5,540 nt of DNA from Oligoflexales bacterium (GTDB lineage: Bacteria; Bdellovibrionota; Oligoflexia; Oligoflexales; Oligoflexaceae), in the NCBI GenBank assembly GCA_015232735.1, contig JADFZC010000199.1:1-5540 (forward strand), read 5' to 3'. The translations under genes were made by a program, and so were the position numbers. Numbering within the stretch: position 1 is the first letter of the stretch; every line of letters starts with the position of its first letter. The notes below the pieces were generated by a model. The model worked only from the letters and a program-made list of their open reading frames with translations, was not told the DNA's origin and ran no database searches. Below are positions 1 through 5,466 of the stretch, piece by piece.

Positions 1-252
1 GTGCCGCACTTAAAGACAAGATCAAGGATCTTGGAAACAGGCTGAAAAAAGCTGAAGACGGTAAAAAAGGCAAGGATCAGGAAATCGGCGATCTCAAGAC
101 AAAACTCGCCGATGCCGGAAAAGACAGTGCCGCACTTAAAGACAAGATCAAGGATCTTGGAAACAGGCTGAAAAAAGCTGATGACGAAGGCAAAGGCAAG
201 GATAAGGAAATCGGCGATCTTAAAACCAAACTTGCTGATGCAGCAAAAGATA
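1..252 (+). repeat. 126-bp in-frame tandem repeat (42 residues, six heptads)
   Basis: Bases 1-126 and 127-252 are successive copies, and their first 55 bases are identical. Each encodes AALKDKIKDLGNRLKKA followed by a charged linker and EIGDLKTKLADA. Each 42-residue unit contains two related 21-residue halves of pattern I-x-D-L-x-x-(K/R)-L-x-x-A, which is three heptads each. A third, degenerate copy starts at 253 (ADLRGKLANN). The array begins at the window edge, so more copies probably lie to the left. Confidence 0.93.
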
Positions 253-1274
253 ATGCGGATTTGAGAGGGAAACTTGCGAACAATGACCTTGATCTCTGGA
301 AATATCAGAAACAGAAGAAGGCACCTGAAAGCGATTCTGGTCCAAGAGTTGGAAATCTGGAAAAGGCGCTTAGTAATGCCGACAAGTTAAACCAGGATCT
401 CGGGAAAAAGGTTAATGAATGTCAAACCGAATTGAGCAAGGTGAAGACGAATGACGATGGCAAGGACAATCAAATCAAAAATCTGCTTGCCACGGTTGAC
501 GATATCAAGTCTAAAAATGTCAAATGCGCTGAAGAACGCGACAAAGCGGTTGAAAAAGCTGGTTCGATAGCTGAGAAAAACAAGGATAATGTTTTACAGC
601 TTTCCGCTCTGTCAGACAAATTGAGCGGTGCACGCGATGCCTTGCGCGCAATTGGCAATGAAAGGAAAAAAATCGCATCGACTCTTGCAGACGATCTTAA
701 AAAGGCCGGCATGGATGTCGACATTGACGATAAAACGGGTAAGCTGACAATGAGAATGGACGAATCATTCTATTTCCAGCATAACAGCTACAATCTTACG
801 GAATCGGCAAAAGAGAAACTGAAGAAAGTAATACCGATATATACGCAAAGCCTGTTCAAGAACAAAGAGATATCTCAAAGGATTTCAGCGGTTACAATTA
901 CGGGTTTTGCAAGTCCAAGGTATGAGGGCACATATGTGAATCCAATCTCTGACAACTTGAAAGCATTCGACTATAACTTAAACCTCAGCCTTAACAGGGC
1001 AAGGGAAATCACTCAGTATATACTGGGCGACGAGGTTGGTAACTATCCTCACAAGGAAGAGCTCAAAGCGATTGTAAGCGTTTCGGGCCAAAGTTATATG
1101 CACCCTATTCTGAAGTCCAAAGACAAGGAAAAGAATTCATCTGAGGAAAAGGAGGATAACACATGCGGACCTTACGATTGTGCAAAATCGAGACGCGTTG
1201 AAATAAGTTTTATGCTTAAAGAATGGGAAGATACCGCCAAAGATCTTCGCCTTTTAAATAACAAGTTAAAGTAG
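1..1274 (+). CDS. Coiled-coil repeat protein with C-terminal OmpA/MotB-like domain (5' partial)
   Basis: The frame is open from the left edge (first full codon at base 3) to TAG at 1272-1274, giving 423 visible residues; the true start lies outside. Visible residues 1-84 are two 42-residue repeats rich in Lys, Asp and Leu. More heptad-like, highly charged sequence runs to about 235, so most of the protein should be a long coiled coil. Residues about 237-406 match the OmpA/MotB C-terminal fold: a beta strand with FYFQHNSYNLT, then ITGFASP (309-315), LSLNRA (328-333) and RRVEI (397-401). This family usually anchors to peptidoglycan. Here the Asp normally found after the first strand (GHTD type) is replaced (GFAS), while the Arg of NRA (332) is kept. 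Two insertions are visible, the second carrying C388-GPYD-C393, a possible disulfide. A signal or N-terminal membrane helix cannot be judged because that part is missing. A channel-type gene follows after 13 bases, suggesting a MotB/TolR/ZorB-like partner role (inference). The OmpA-like fold is fairly secure; the function is not. Confidence 0.85.
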   Translation, partial: AALKDKIKDLGNRLKKAEDGKKGKDQEIGDLKTKLADAGKDSAALKDKIKDLGNRLKKADDEGKGKDKEIGDLKTKLADAAKDNADLRGKLANNDLDLWKYQKQKKAPESDSGPRVGNLEKALSNADKLNQDLGKKVNECQTELSKVKTNDDGKDNQIKNLLATVDDIKSKNVKCAEERDKAVEKAGSIAEKNKDNVLQLSALSDKLSGARDALRAIGNERKKIASTLADDLKKAGMDVDIDDKTGKLTMRMDESFYFQHNSYNLTESAKEKLKKVIPIYTQSLFKNKEISQRISAVTITGFASPRYEGTYVNPISDNLKAFDYNLNLSLNRAREITQYILGDEVGNYPHKEELKAIVSVSGQSYMHPILKSKDKEKNSSEEKEDNTCGPYDCAKSRRVEISFMLKEWEDTAKDLRLLNNKLK

Positions 1275-1276
1275 AA

Positions 1277-1284
1277 GAGAGGTG
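1277..1284 (+). promoter_or_regulatory. Ribosome binding site that decides the start of the channel gene
   Basis: GAGAGGTG sits 3-5 bases before ATG 1288. An alternative GTG start at 1282 lies inside this motif, so it is more likely the Shine-Dalgarno sequence than a start codon. Confidence 0.7.
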
Positions 1285-1287
1285 TCC

Positions 1288-2235
1288 ATGAGCATCAGTA
1301 TAGACATAATTGCATTATTTAGAACGATTTCGTTAAATTTGATTCCAATAATGTTTTCAGTGCTGTGTCTGGCCCTGTTTTTGCGGTATCTGGCCTATCG
1401 ATCCGGAAAAATGAATCAGGGATATTTTAATGCATTCTCCAGGACCCTTCAGAAAATCCTTGAGGATGAATCAACTACCTCGGAACCAATTTACGACATA
1501 GACAGATGGCTTTCCCAGGTACTTGACAAGGTGGCGCATCACCTCCCGAACAGGTCGTTCCGGTTCATGGGCAAGGTAAGAAAGCAAAAGGAGGAATCTA
1601 TTGCGGACAGGATGCTGAACAAAAAGGATGAGGCTCTAAAAACATATGTTGAGGGAAAAAAATTGACGATAGCAAGCGTAAAACAGCAGGTCGACGCTTT
1701 CCGGAGCCCTCACCCTCCGGATTTCCATGAAATAACGAGGCGCGTTCTCGATCAGGACATGGGTTGGCGCAAAATTGCCAGAATTTTGCCGGTGGATGCA
1801 TTGTCACGCTCTTTTGATATATTGCCGGGTCTTTTTGTCGTCGGCGGTATCTTTGGCACTTTTATCGGTATCACTTCGGCTTTGCCAAAAATTGCCAGTA
1901 TTGATCTCAACAAAATACATGAGGCTGCTCCCATACTTAATTCATTCGTTACGGACCTGTCATTTTCCATGAACGCTTCCATCACGGGGATTGTCTGCAG
2001 TGTTGTAATGACCATTTTAATTGCATTATTCCCGCTCGATACCGTAAGAGATGATGTTATGAGAAATATGGATCAATCCTTTGAATTCATGTGGTATCAA
2101 ATTCATGCGAGCAGGATGTCAAGGGCTGAAAAAGCAATGATTCAGGAACTGCAGCTCATACGGGAAGCCTTGGTGGAAAAAGGAGGTGGGGGCAGGCCAA
2201 CTGACCACCAAAAAGATTTAAAGAAAACATCATAA
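1288..2235 (+). CDS. MotA/TolQ/ExbB-family proton channel subunit
   Basis: The protein has 315 residues from ATG 1288 (317 if GTG 1282 were used). Three hydrophobic segments are visible: about 8-34, 179-199 and 228-250. The second holds the glycine-rich motif GGIFGTFIGI and the third NASITGIVCSV. Both match the paired core helices of MotA, TolQ and ExbB, which form a ring around the single helix of a MotB/TolR/ExbD partner and use ion flow to do mechanical work. A cytoplasmic region of about 140 residues lies between helices 1 and 2. It is basic and includes a Pro-rich stretch (RSPHPPDF). About 65 residues follow helix 3 and end in a helical region and a GGGG linker. There is no long C-terminal tail of the ZorA kind. 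The upstream OmpA-like coiled-coil protein is the obvious partner and the downstream cNMP-fold protein a likely regulator (inference). Membership of the superfamily is confident; the specific role is unknown. Confidence 0.85.
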   Translation: MSISIDIIALFRTISLNLIPIMFSVLCLALFLRYLAYRSGKMNQGYFNAFSRTLQKILEDESTTSEPIYDIDRWLSQVLDKVAHHLPNRSFRFMGKVRKQKEESIADRMLNKKDEALKTYVEGKKLTIASVKQQVDAFRSPHPPDFHEITRRVLDQDMGWRKIARILPVDALSRSFDILPGLFVVGGIFGTFIGITSALPKIASIDLNKIHEAAPILNSFVTDLSFSMNASITGIVCSVVMTILIALFPLDTVRDDVMRNMDQSFEFMWYQIHASRMSRAEKAMIQELQLIREALVEKGGGGRPTDHQKDLKKTS

Positions 2236-2240
2236 GGAAG
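2233..2240 (+). promoter_or_regulatory. Ribosome binding site overlapping the channel gene stop
   Basis: TAAGGAAG contains both the TAA stop of the channel gene (2233-2235) and an AGGA Shine-Dalgarno core. That core lies 9 bases before ATG 2248, which points to translational coupling. Confidence 0.6.
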
Positions 2241-2247
2241 AAACGAT

Positions 2248-2748
2248 ATGGCTATTGTCGACATAGTAAAAAGTTGTCCAATATTTTTTGAGCTATATGA
2301 TGACGAAATCGAGAAGGTTCTTAAGGACTGCAAGGTTCATACTTACAACGACGGCGATTACATTGTAAAGGAGGGTGATAAGGGGAAAGAGATATATATT
2401 ATGCTCGCCGGAACCGCATTTATGCAAAGAAAAGTCGGCAACAAGACGGTCAATATTGAGACGCTTAAGCACTCCAGCGTATTTGGCTATTTTGTTCTGA
2501 CAGAAGAACAAACCTATACATCCGATATTGTGGCTTCAGGTTCAGCTGATGTTTTAAGCATTCCATATGATCACCTGCTGGGATTCTTCAGGACTAATCC
2601 GGGAATCGTCGCGGTAATCGCTCTAAACCTTACACGAATGATGGCCCAAAGAATGGACGCTCTCAGGGAAAGCATCTTTGAAAAAACAAAAGCCCTGGAA
2701 AATGTTACCGACAGTATCAGAAGACATAAAAAGGTTTCAGGGGAATGA
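2248..2748 (+). CDS. Stand-alone cyclic nucleotide-binding-fold protein with degenerate ligand cassette
   Basis: The protein has 166 residues and starts at ATG 2248. Residues 1-30 are helical (DIVKSCPIFFELYDDEI, typical of the start of a CRP-type cNMP domain). Residues 30-105 form the beta barrel, with GDYIVKEGDKGKEIYIMLAG at 36-55. A long C helix follows at about 108-155. There is no helix-turn-helix or other output domain, so this is not a CRP/FNR transcription factor but a single sensor or adaptor domain, presumably cytoplasmic. In the phosphate-binding cassette the usual pattern is FGE...R-T/S-A. Here it reads VFGY (78-81) and TYTSD (89-93), so both the Glu that contacts the ribose and the Arg that contacts the phosphate are replaced by Tyr. 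It may bind another ligand or none. It follows the channel gene by 12 bases and should be cotranscribed, suggesting it gates or docks on that channel (inference). Confidence 0.85.
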   Translation: MAIVDIVKSCPIFFELYDDEIEKVLKDCKVHTYNDGDYIVKEGDKGKEIYIMLAGTAFMQRKVGNKTVNIETLKHSSVFGYFVLTEEQTYTSDIVASGSADVLSIPYDHLLGFFRTNPGIVAVIALNLTRMMAQRMDALRESIFEKTKALENVTDSIRRHKKVSGE

Positions 2749-2752
2749 CTTT

Positions 2753-3907
2753 TTACTGTTCTTGCTCCTGGGATGGGGCCTTGAATGGCAAAGTGATGAC
2801 AAACTTTGTATTTGGACTGCCTTTTTCCAATGTCAGGCGCCCTCCATGATTTTCAAGTATATTCTGACAAATGCTGAGTCCCAGCCCGGTCCCTTTGCCC
2901 ACTTCCTTGGTAGTGAAAAACGGCTGCATGATCTTTTCCTGAATCTCTTCCGGAATCATGGGACCGCTGTCTGTAATCGAGATTTCAAGATTTGTTCTTT
3001 TTACGACATCAATCTTTATCCAGCGGTTTTCTAATGTGCTTATGGCATCACAGGCATTATTCATAAGATTCAATATGACCTGACTTATTTCCGCCGGACG
3101 GCATTGAATCTTTGCACCCTCGGCCATATTGTTGACCTCAAGCACTATACTCATATAATCCAATTTGTATTTGCAGAACGCAATGGTGTCGTTTAAAATT
3201 TCCTTGAATTCTATGTTCGAGAACGGATCATTCTGGGAGTTGCGTGAAATTCCTCGAAGTCCCTTGATTATTCCACTTATTTTATTTGTCATTTCTTCTA
3301 TAGACTGAAGCATTTCACAGCAGAGTTCTTTGTCAATGGCCTCTGCTGAAAGGGCATCTTTCAGATAGTAGCAGCGCCCCATGATAACTGCGAGAGGAGT
3401 ATTTAGTTCATGGGCAAGACCTGCAGCCATTTCTCCAAGCGCAATAAGTTTTGCGGCATTTACGGAAGCGCTTCTTTCCTTTTCAAGATTCCTGAGCGAT
3501 TCCTCAAGTGCTGTAATATCCTTTACTGCGCAGACAGCCAGAGTGACTTTTTCGCTGGTTTCCAGCAAAGTAACTGTGAACAAGGTGGGAATCTCGGTCT
3601 TATCTTTCGACAGAAGTACAATTCTTCGGTTATTGATCATCCCTTTCTGAAAGAGTTTTTTCAGTTCCACGGCTTCGAAAAGATCCTCTTCCTCCTCTTC
3701 ATCAGAGACATCCTTGATTAATTCAAAAATTGATCTTTTAATAAGATCCTCGGAAGAATATCCCAGCATCATATGTCCGGCTCTGTTCACCTGGACTATT
3801 TCCCCGGTTTGCTTACAAAGAAATATTGCATCAAATGTTGAATTAAATATATCTGCCCAGTTAACATGCATTTTGTCAGCAGATTCTATTTCCTCATTTT
3901 TTGGCAT
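2753..3907 (-). CDS. Soluble PAS-domain sensor histidine kinase
   Basis: The protein has 384 residues. ATG 3907 is preceded by GGAG at 3918-3915 with 7-base spacing. Residues about 14-135 form a PAS domain (DAIFLCKQTGEIVQVNRAGHM, then an acidic run DEEEEED at 69-75). No membrane segment or signal peptide is seen, so it senses a cytoplasmic signal. The dimerisation/phosphotransfer region carries LGEMAAGLAHELNTPL, with His166 as phospho-acceptor and an E-x-x-T motif for phosphatase activity. The ATPase domain shows the N box (N280, N283, N284, D287), a G1 box D313-S-G-P-M317 where the usual second Gly is Met, PFFTTK (329-334) and the G2 box GKGTGLGL (337-344). Apart from that one change it looks fully active. 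It follows the receiver-like/TPR gene by 12 bases in the same operon. That neighbour lacks a phosphorylatable Asp, so the true phospho-partner must be encoded elsewhere (inference). Confidence 0.92.
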   Translation of the reverse strand: MPKNEEIESADKMHVNWADIFNSTFDAIFLCKQTGEIVQVNRAGHMMLGYSSEDLIKRSIFELIKDVSDEEEEEDLFEAVELKKLFQKGMINNRRIVLLSKDKTEIPTLFTVTLLETSEKVTLAVCAVKDITALEESLRNLEKERSASVNAAKLIALGEMAAGLAHELNTPLAVIMGRCYYLKDALSAEAIDKELCCEMLQSIEEMTNKISGIIKGLRGISRNSQNDPFSNIEFKEILNDTIAFCKYKLDYMSIVLEVNNMAEGAKIQCRPAEISQVILNLMNNACDAISTLENRWIKIDVVKRTNLEISITDSGPMIPEEIQEKIMQPFFTTKEVGKGTGLGLSICQNILENHGGRLTLEKGSPNTKFVITLPFKAPSQEQEQ

Positions 3908-3919
3908 ATTTTTACTCCA

Positions 3920-5104
3920 TTAAGCTTTCTTAGGCCCTTCAAGCTTTTCCAAGAGCTTGCTCGCTTTTTCATAATATTCGCAAATTGAAAGGGCTTTTCT
4001 CAGATAGATAGCCGCCTCACTGTTTTTTCCTATGTCCCTGAACGATAGCGCTGCGTTGTAATAGATGCGATGATCCATGGGCATGGCTCTGGCTGCGGAA
4101 TCAAAATATTTGATTGCTTCTTCAAATTTTCTCATTCTCCTTTTGATAACACCTATCAGATTAAGAACATCGGCTCTGGGTTCATCACAGTTGCCAAGTG
4201 CCTTGTCCGCATAGACCGCAGCCTCTTCAAGTTTTCCCTCAGCCAATTTTACCCTGGAGATTAGCGAATATTGGCGCCAGCTTTTCTCAACATCCTTGTT
4301 TTTTATGATTTCATTGGCTATCTTCTCACTATACGTAGGGAATCCAAGCTGAAGGCAGACATCCCCAAGTTCATTGAGCCAGAAAATCTCTTTTTCCCTA
4401 TAAAGCTCCGTCATAAGTTCAGTAAGTATCTCATTGAATTTTTTCTGGTCGTTAGTCTTAAGGCAATGAGATAAAAGTTCAAATTTGAAACAGTAGTTTT
4501 CGGGATCCTGCTTAAGGGCTCTGTCAAAATGACTTTGAAATTCCTTCAAGTTCTCTTTTTCTGTATGGAGAAGGCCGCTTCTTGCCACAAGATTGTTTTC
4601 GTCTATGGAAAGTATTTCATTATAAAGCTTTTTTGATTGCTTGATCATGCCTTCCTGATAAAGGTATCTGGCCGTCTTAAGACGTCTCTGCATTGAGGTC
4701 TCGTCCCAGTTATCGTGTGCATTTTCCGCAAGAAGTTTCGAAATGGTGTCATATTTGAATGGAGTATAAATTATTGCCCTTACTTTATAATCGCTGATGA
4801 GATTTTTCCAGCTGGGCTCGATAATGTATCCTGTCTCAAAAACAAGAATGACGGGAATATAGGGAATCGTGTCGTCGATCTGGATCTTTCGTAAAAAGTT
4901 AGTCCAATGGATATCTTTTATTTCAGAAAATACAAACAATAACTCAAAAGGTTGAATGCGCAAAAAATCATGAATTTCCATCCCGGATTCGAAAACCATG
5001 AAATTTTTCCGCTCCGGTGTCTGGCAGATGCTTATAAATTCAGATGTTAAATCCTTGTTTTTTCCGATTATCCCAATTGCTGTGCCTGATCTACCCTCTG
5101 GCAT
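3920..5104 (-). CDS. Degenerate receiver-like domain fused to TPR repeats
   Basis: The protein has 394 residues from ATG 5104, or 397 from GTG 5113. I prefer the ATG because AGGCGTGA, 5 bases before it, reads as its ribosome binding site. In the 397-residue numbering, residues 12-130 follow the alternating strand/helix order of a CheY-like receiver. The catalytic residues are missing: the strand 1 acidic pair is replaced (IIGKNKD), the phospho-Asp position in ELLFVFSEI is Phe62, and the KPF lysine is Thr117 (YTPFK). It should therefore not be phosphorylated in the normal way. Residues about 142-380 hold six or seven TPR units. The clearest are 313-346 (LNLIGVIKRRMRKFEEAIKYF) and 347-380 (YYNAALSFRDIGKNSEAAIYL). 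TPRs bind partner proteins, so this is probably a cytoplasmic scaffold. It is the first gene of a two-gene operon with the histidine kinase. TPR assignment is secure; the receiver assignment rests on fold pattern alone. Confidence 0.85.
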   Translation of the reverse strand: MPEGRSGTAIGIIGKNKDLTSEFISICQTPERKNFMVFESGMEIHDFLRIQPFELLFVFSEIKDIHWTNFLRKIQIDDTIPYIPVILVFETGYIIEPSWKNLISDYKVRAIIYTPFKYDTISKLLAENAHDNWDETSMQRRLKTARYLYQEGMIKQSKKLYNEILSIDENNLVARSGLLHTEKENLKEFQSHFDRALKQDPENYCFKFELLSHCLKTNDQKKFNEILTELMTELYREKEIFWLNELGDVCLQLGFPTYSEKIANEIIKNKDVEKSWRQYSLISRVKLAEGKLEEAAVYADKALGNCDEPRADVLNLIGVIKRRMRKFEEAIKYFDSAARAMPMDHRIYYNAALSFRDIGKNSEAAIYLRKALSICEYYEKASKLLEKLEGPKKA

Positions 5105-5109
5105 TGTCT

Positions 5110-5117
5110 TCACGCCT
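5110..5117 (-). promoter_or_regulatory. Ribosome binding site that decides the start of the TPR gene
   Basis: On the minus strand AGGCGTGA lies 5 bases before ATG 5104. The alternative GTG start at 5113 is inside this motif and has only one base between it and AGG, so it is a poor start. Confidence 0.5.
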
Positions 5118-5147
5118 GTAATTATTGGTTTTTATATTACTAAAATT

Positions 5148-5156
5148 ATTATACCA
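5148..5156 (-). promoter_or_regulatory. Extended -10 promoter of the TPR/histidine kinase operon
   Basis: On the minus strand the sequence TGGTATAAT is a consensus extended -10 (TGnTATAAT). No good -35 is seen at 16-18 bases, as expected for an extended -10 promoter. Transcription would start near 5141 and leave a leader of about 37 bases before ATG 5104. Confidence 0.6.
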
Positions 5157-5317
5157 GATTTTTGGAAAATACAGCCATTTCAAAGAAGAGAGTCTTATCC
5201 GAAGTGCCTGTTGAGGGGAAGTCATTGTCAGATATGAGATTTTTCCAGGGCCATTTCGGATAAGAGTCCGAAAGAAGAGAGTAAAGAAGAACGTCTTATC
5301 CGAAGTGCCCGTTTAGG
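5156..5317. repeat. Intergenic block of imperfect duplicated repeats
   Basis: Two related units lie side by side. Unit 1 (5156-5216) and unit 2 (5237-5317) both run AGATTTTT, GCCATTTC, AAAGAAGA, then TCTTATCCGAAGTGCC and AGG. Unit 2 has extra bases after GCCATTTC (GGATAAGAGTCCG) and two 12-base copies of AAAGAAGAGAGT/AAAGAAGAACGT (5271-5282, 5283-5294). The 35-base pieces 5182-5216 and 5283-5317 agree at 31 positions and are offset by 101 bases. The extra piece in unit 2 contains the same 11-base core in inverted orientation. This may be a relic of mobile-element ends or a dispersed intergenic repeat of this genome; nothing here proves either. Confidence 0.8.
5248..5310 (+). repeat. Inverted repeat able to form a long stem-loop
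   Basis: TTCGGATAAGA (5255-5265) pairs perfectly with TCTTATCCGAA (5294-5304). The stem extends outward through one wobble pair and one bulged base to 5248/5310, about 17 pairs in all, with a purine-rich loop of 28 bases. The copy at 5193-5203 can pair with the same arm instead. No T tract follows, so it does not look like an intrinsic terminator. Confidence 0.6.
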
Positions 5318-5381
5318 CCATATCTTGTTGCTTAATTCTGTGGCTATTTAAAATAAAATGAATTTCATCTTTGGCTGACAT
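5313..5381 (-). pseudogene. Possible remnant of an XRE-type helix-turn-helix gene (very short)
   Basis: A 22-codon frame from ATG 5381 to TAA 5313 reads MSAKDEIHFILNSHRIKQQDMA. This resembles helix 1 and the start of helix 2 of XRE/Cro-family regulators (I-x-x-I-L...I-K-Q-x-D-M-A). The stop lies inside the right copy of the intergenic repeat, as if the repeat had cut the gene. No good ribosome binding site is seen and the match is short, so this may be chance. Confidence 0.2.
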
Positions 5382-5435
5382 ATGGTTGTCTTTCTCTTTA
5401 AGAGATCAAAAATAAGTTACATAAAACAAAACACA

Positions 5436-5445
5436 TGGTATAAAT
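5436..5445 (+). promoter_or_regulatory. Possible extended -10 before the right-edge frame
   Basis: TGGTATAAAT fits an extended -10. No convincing -35 is present. Transcription would start near 5451, only about 16 bases before ATG 5467, so the leader would be very short. In AT-rich DNA this could be chance. Confidence 0.25.
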
Positions 5446-5466
5446 ACCTGAGTTCAGGAGATCCAG

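Noticed and set aside
261..263. TTG as the start of the coiled-coil/OmpA gene
   Set aside because: The same frame is open to the left edge and encodes clear repeats that continue into it, so this is an internal Leu codon.
77..283. Minus-strand Ser/Leu-rich frame
   Set aside because: It is the mirror of the Lys/Asp/Leu-rich repeats on the plus strand and has no independent support.
1..2748. Calling the left operon a Zorya defence system
   Set aside because: Only generic OmpA-like and MotA/TolQ-like components are shared. The channel lacks a long tail and no ZorC, ZorD or ZorE gene is present.
2728..2754. AAAAAG...CTTTTT as a bidirectional terminator between the convergent genes
   Set aside because: The stem is 6 pairs, almost all A-T, with a 15-base loop; too weak to support.
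5182..5317. CRISPR array
   Set aside because: There are only two direct copies with four mismatches, an inverted copy between them, and internal similarity in the would-be spacer.
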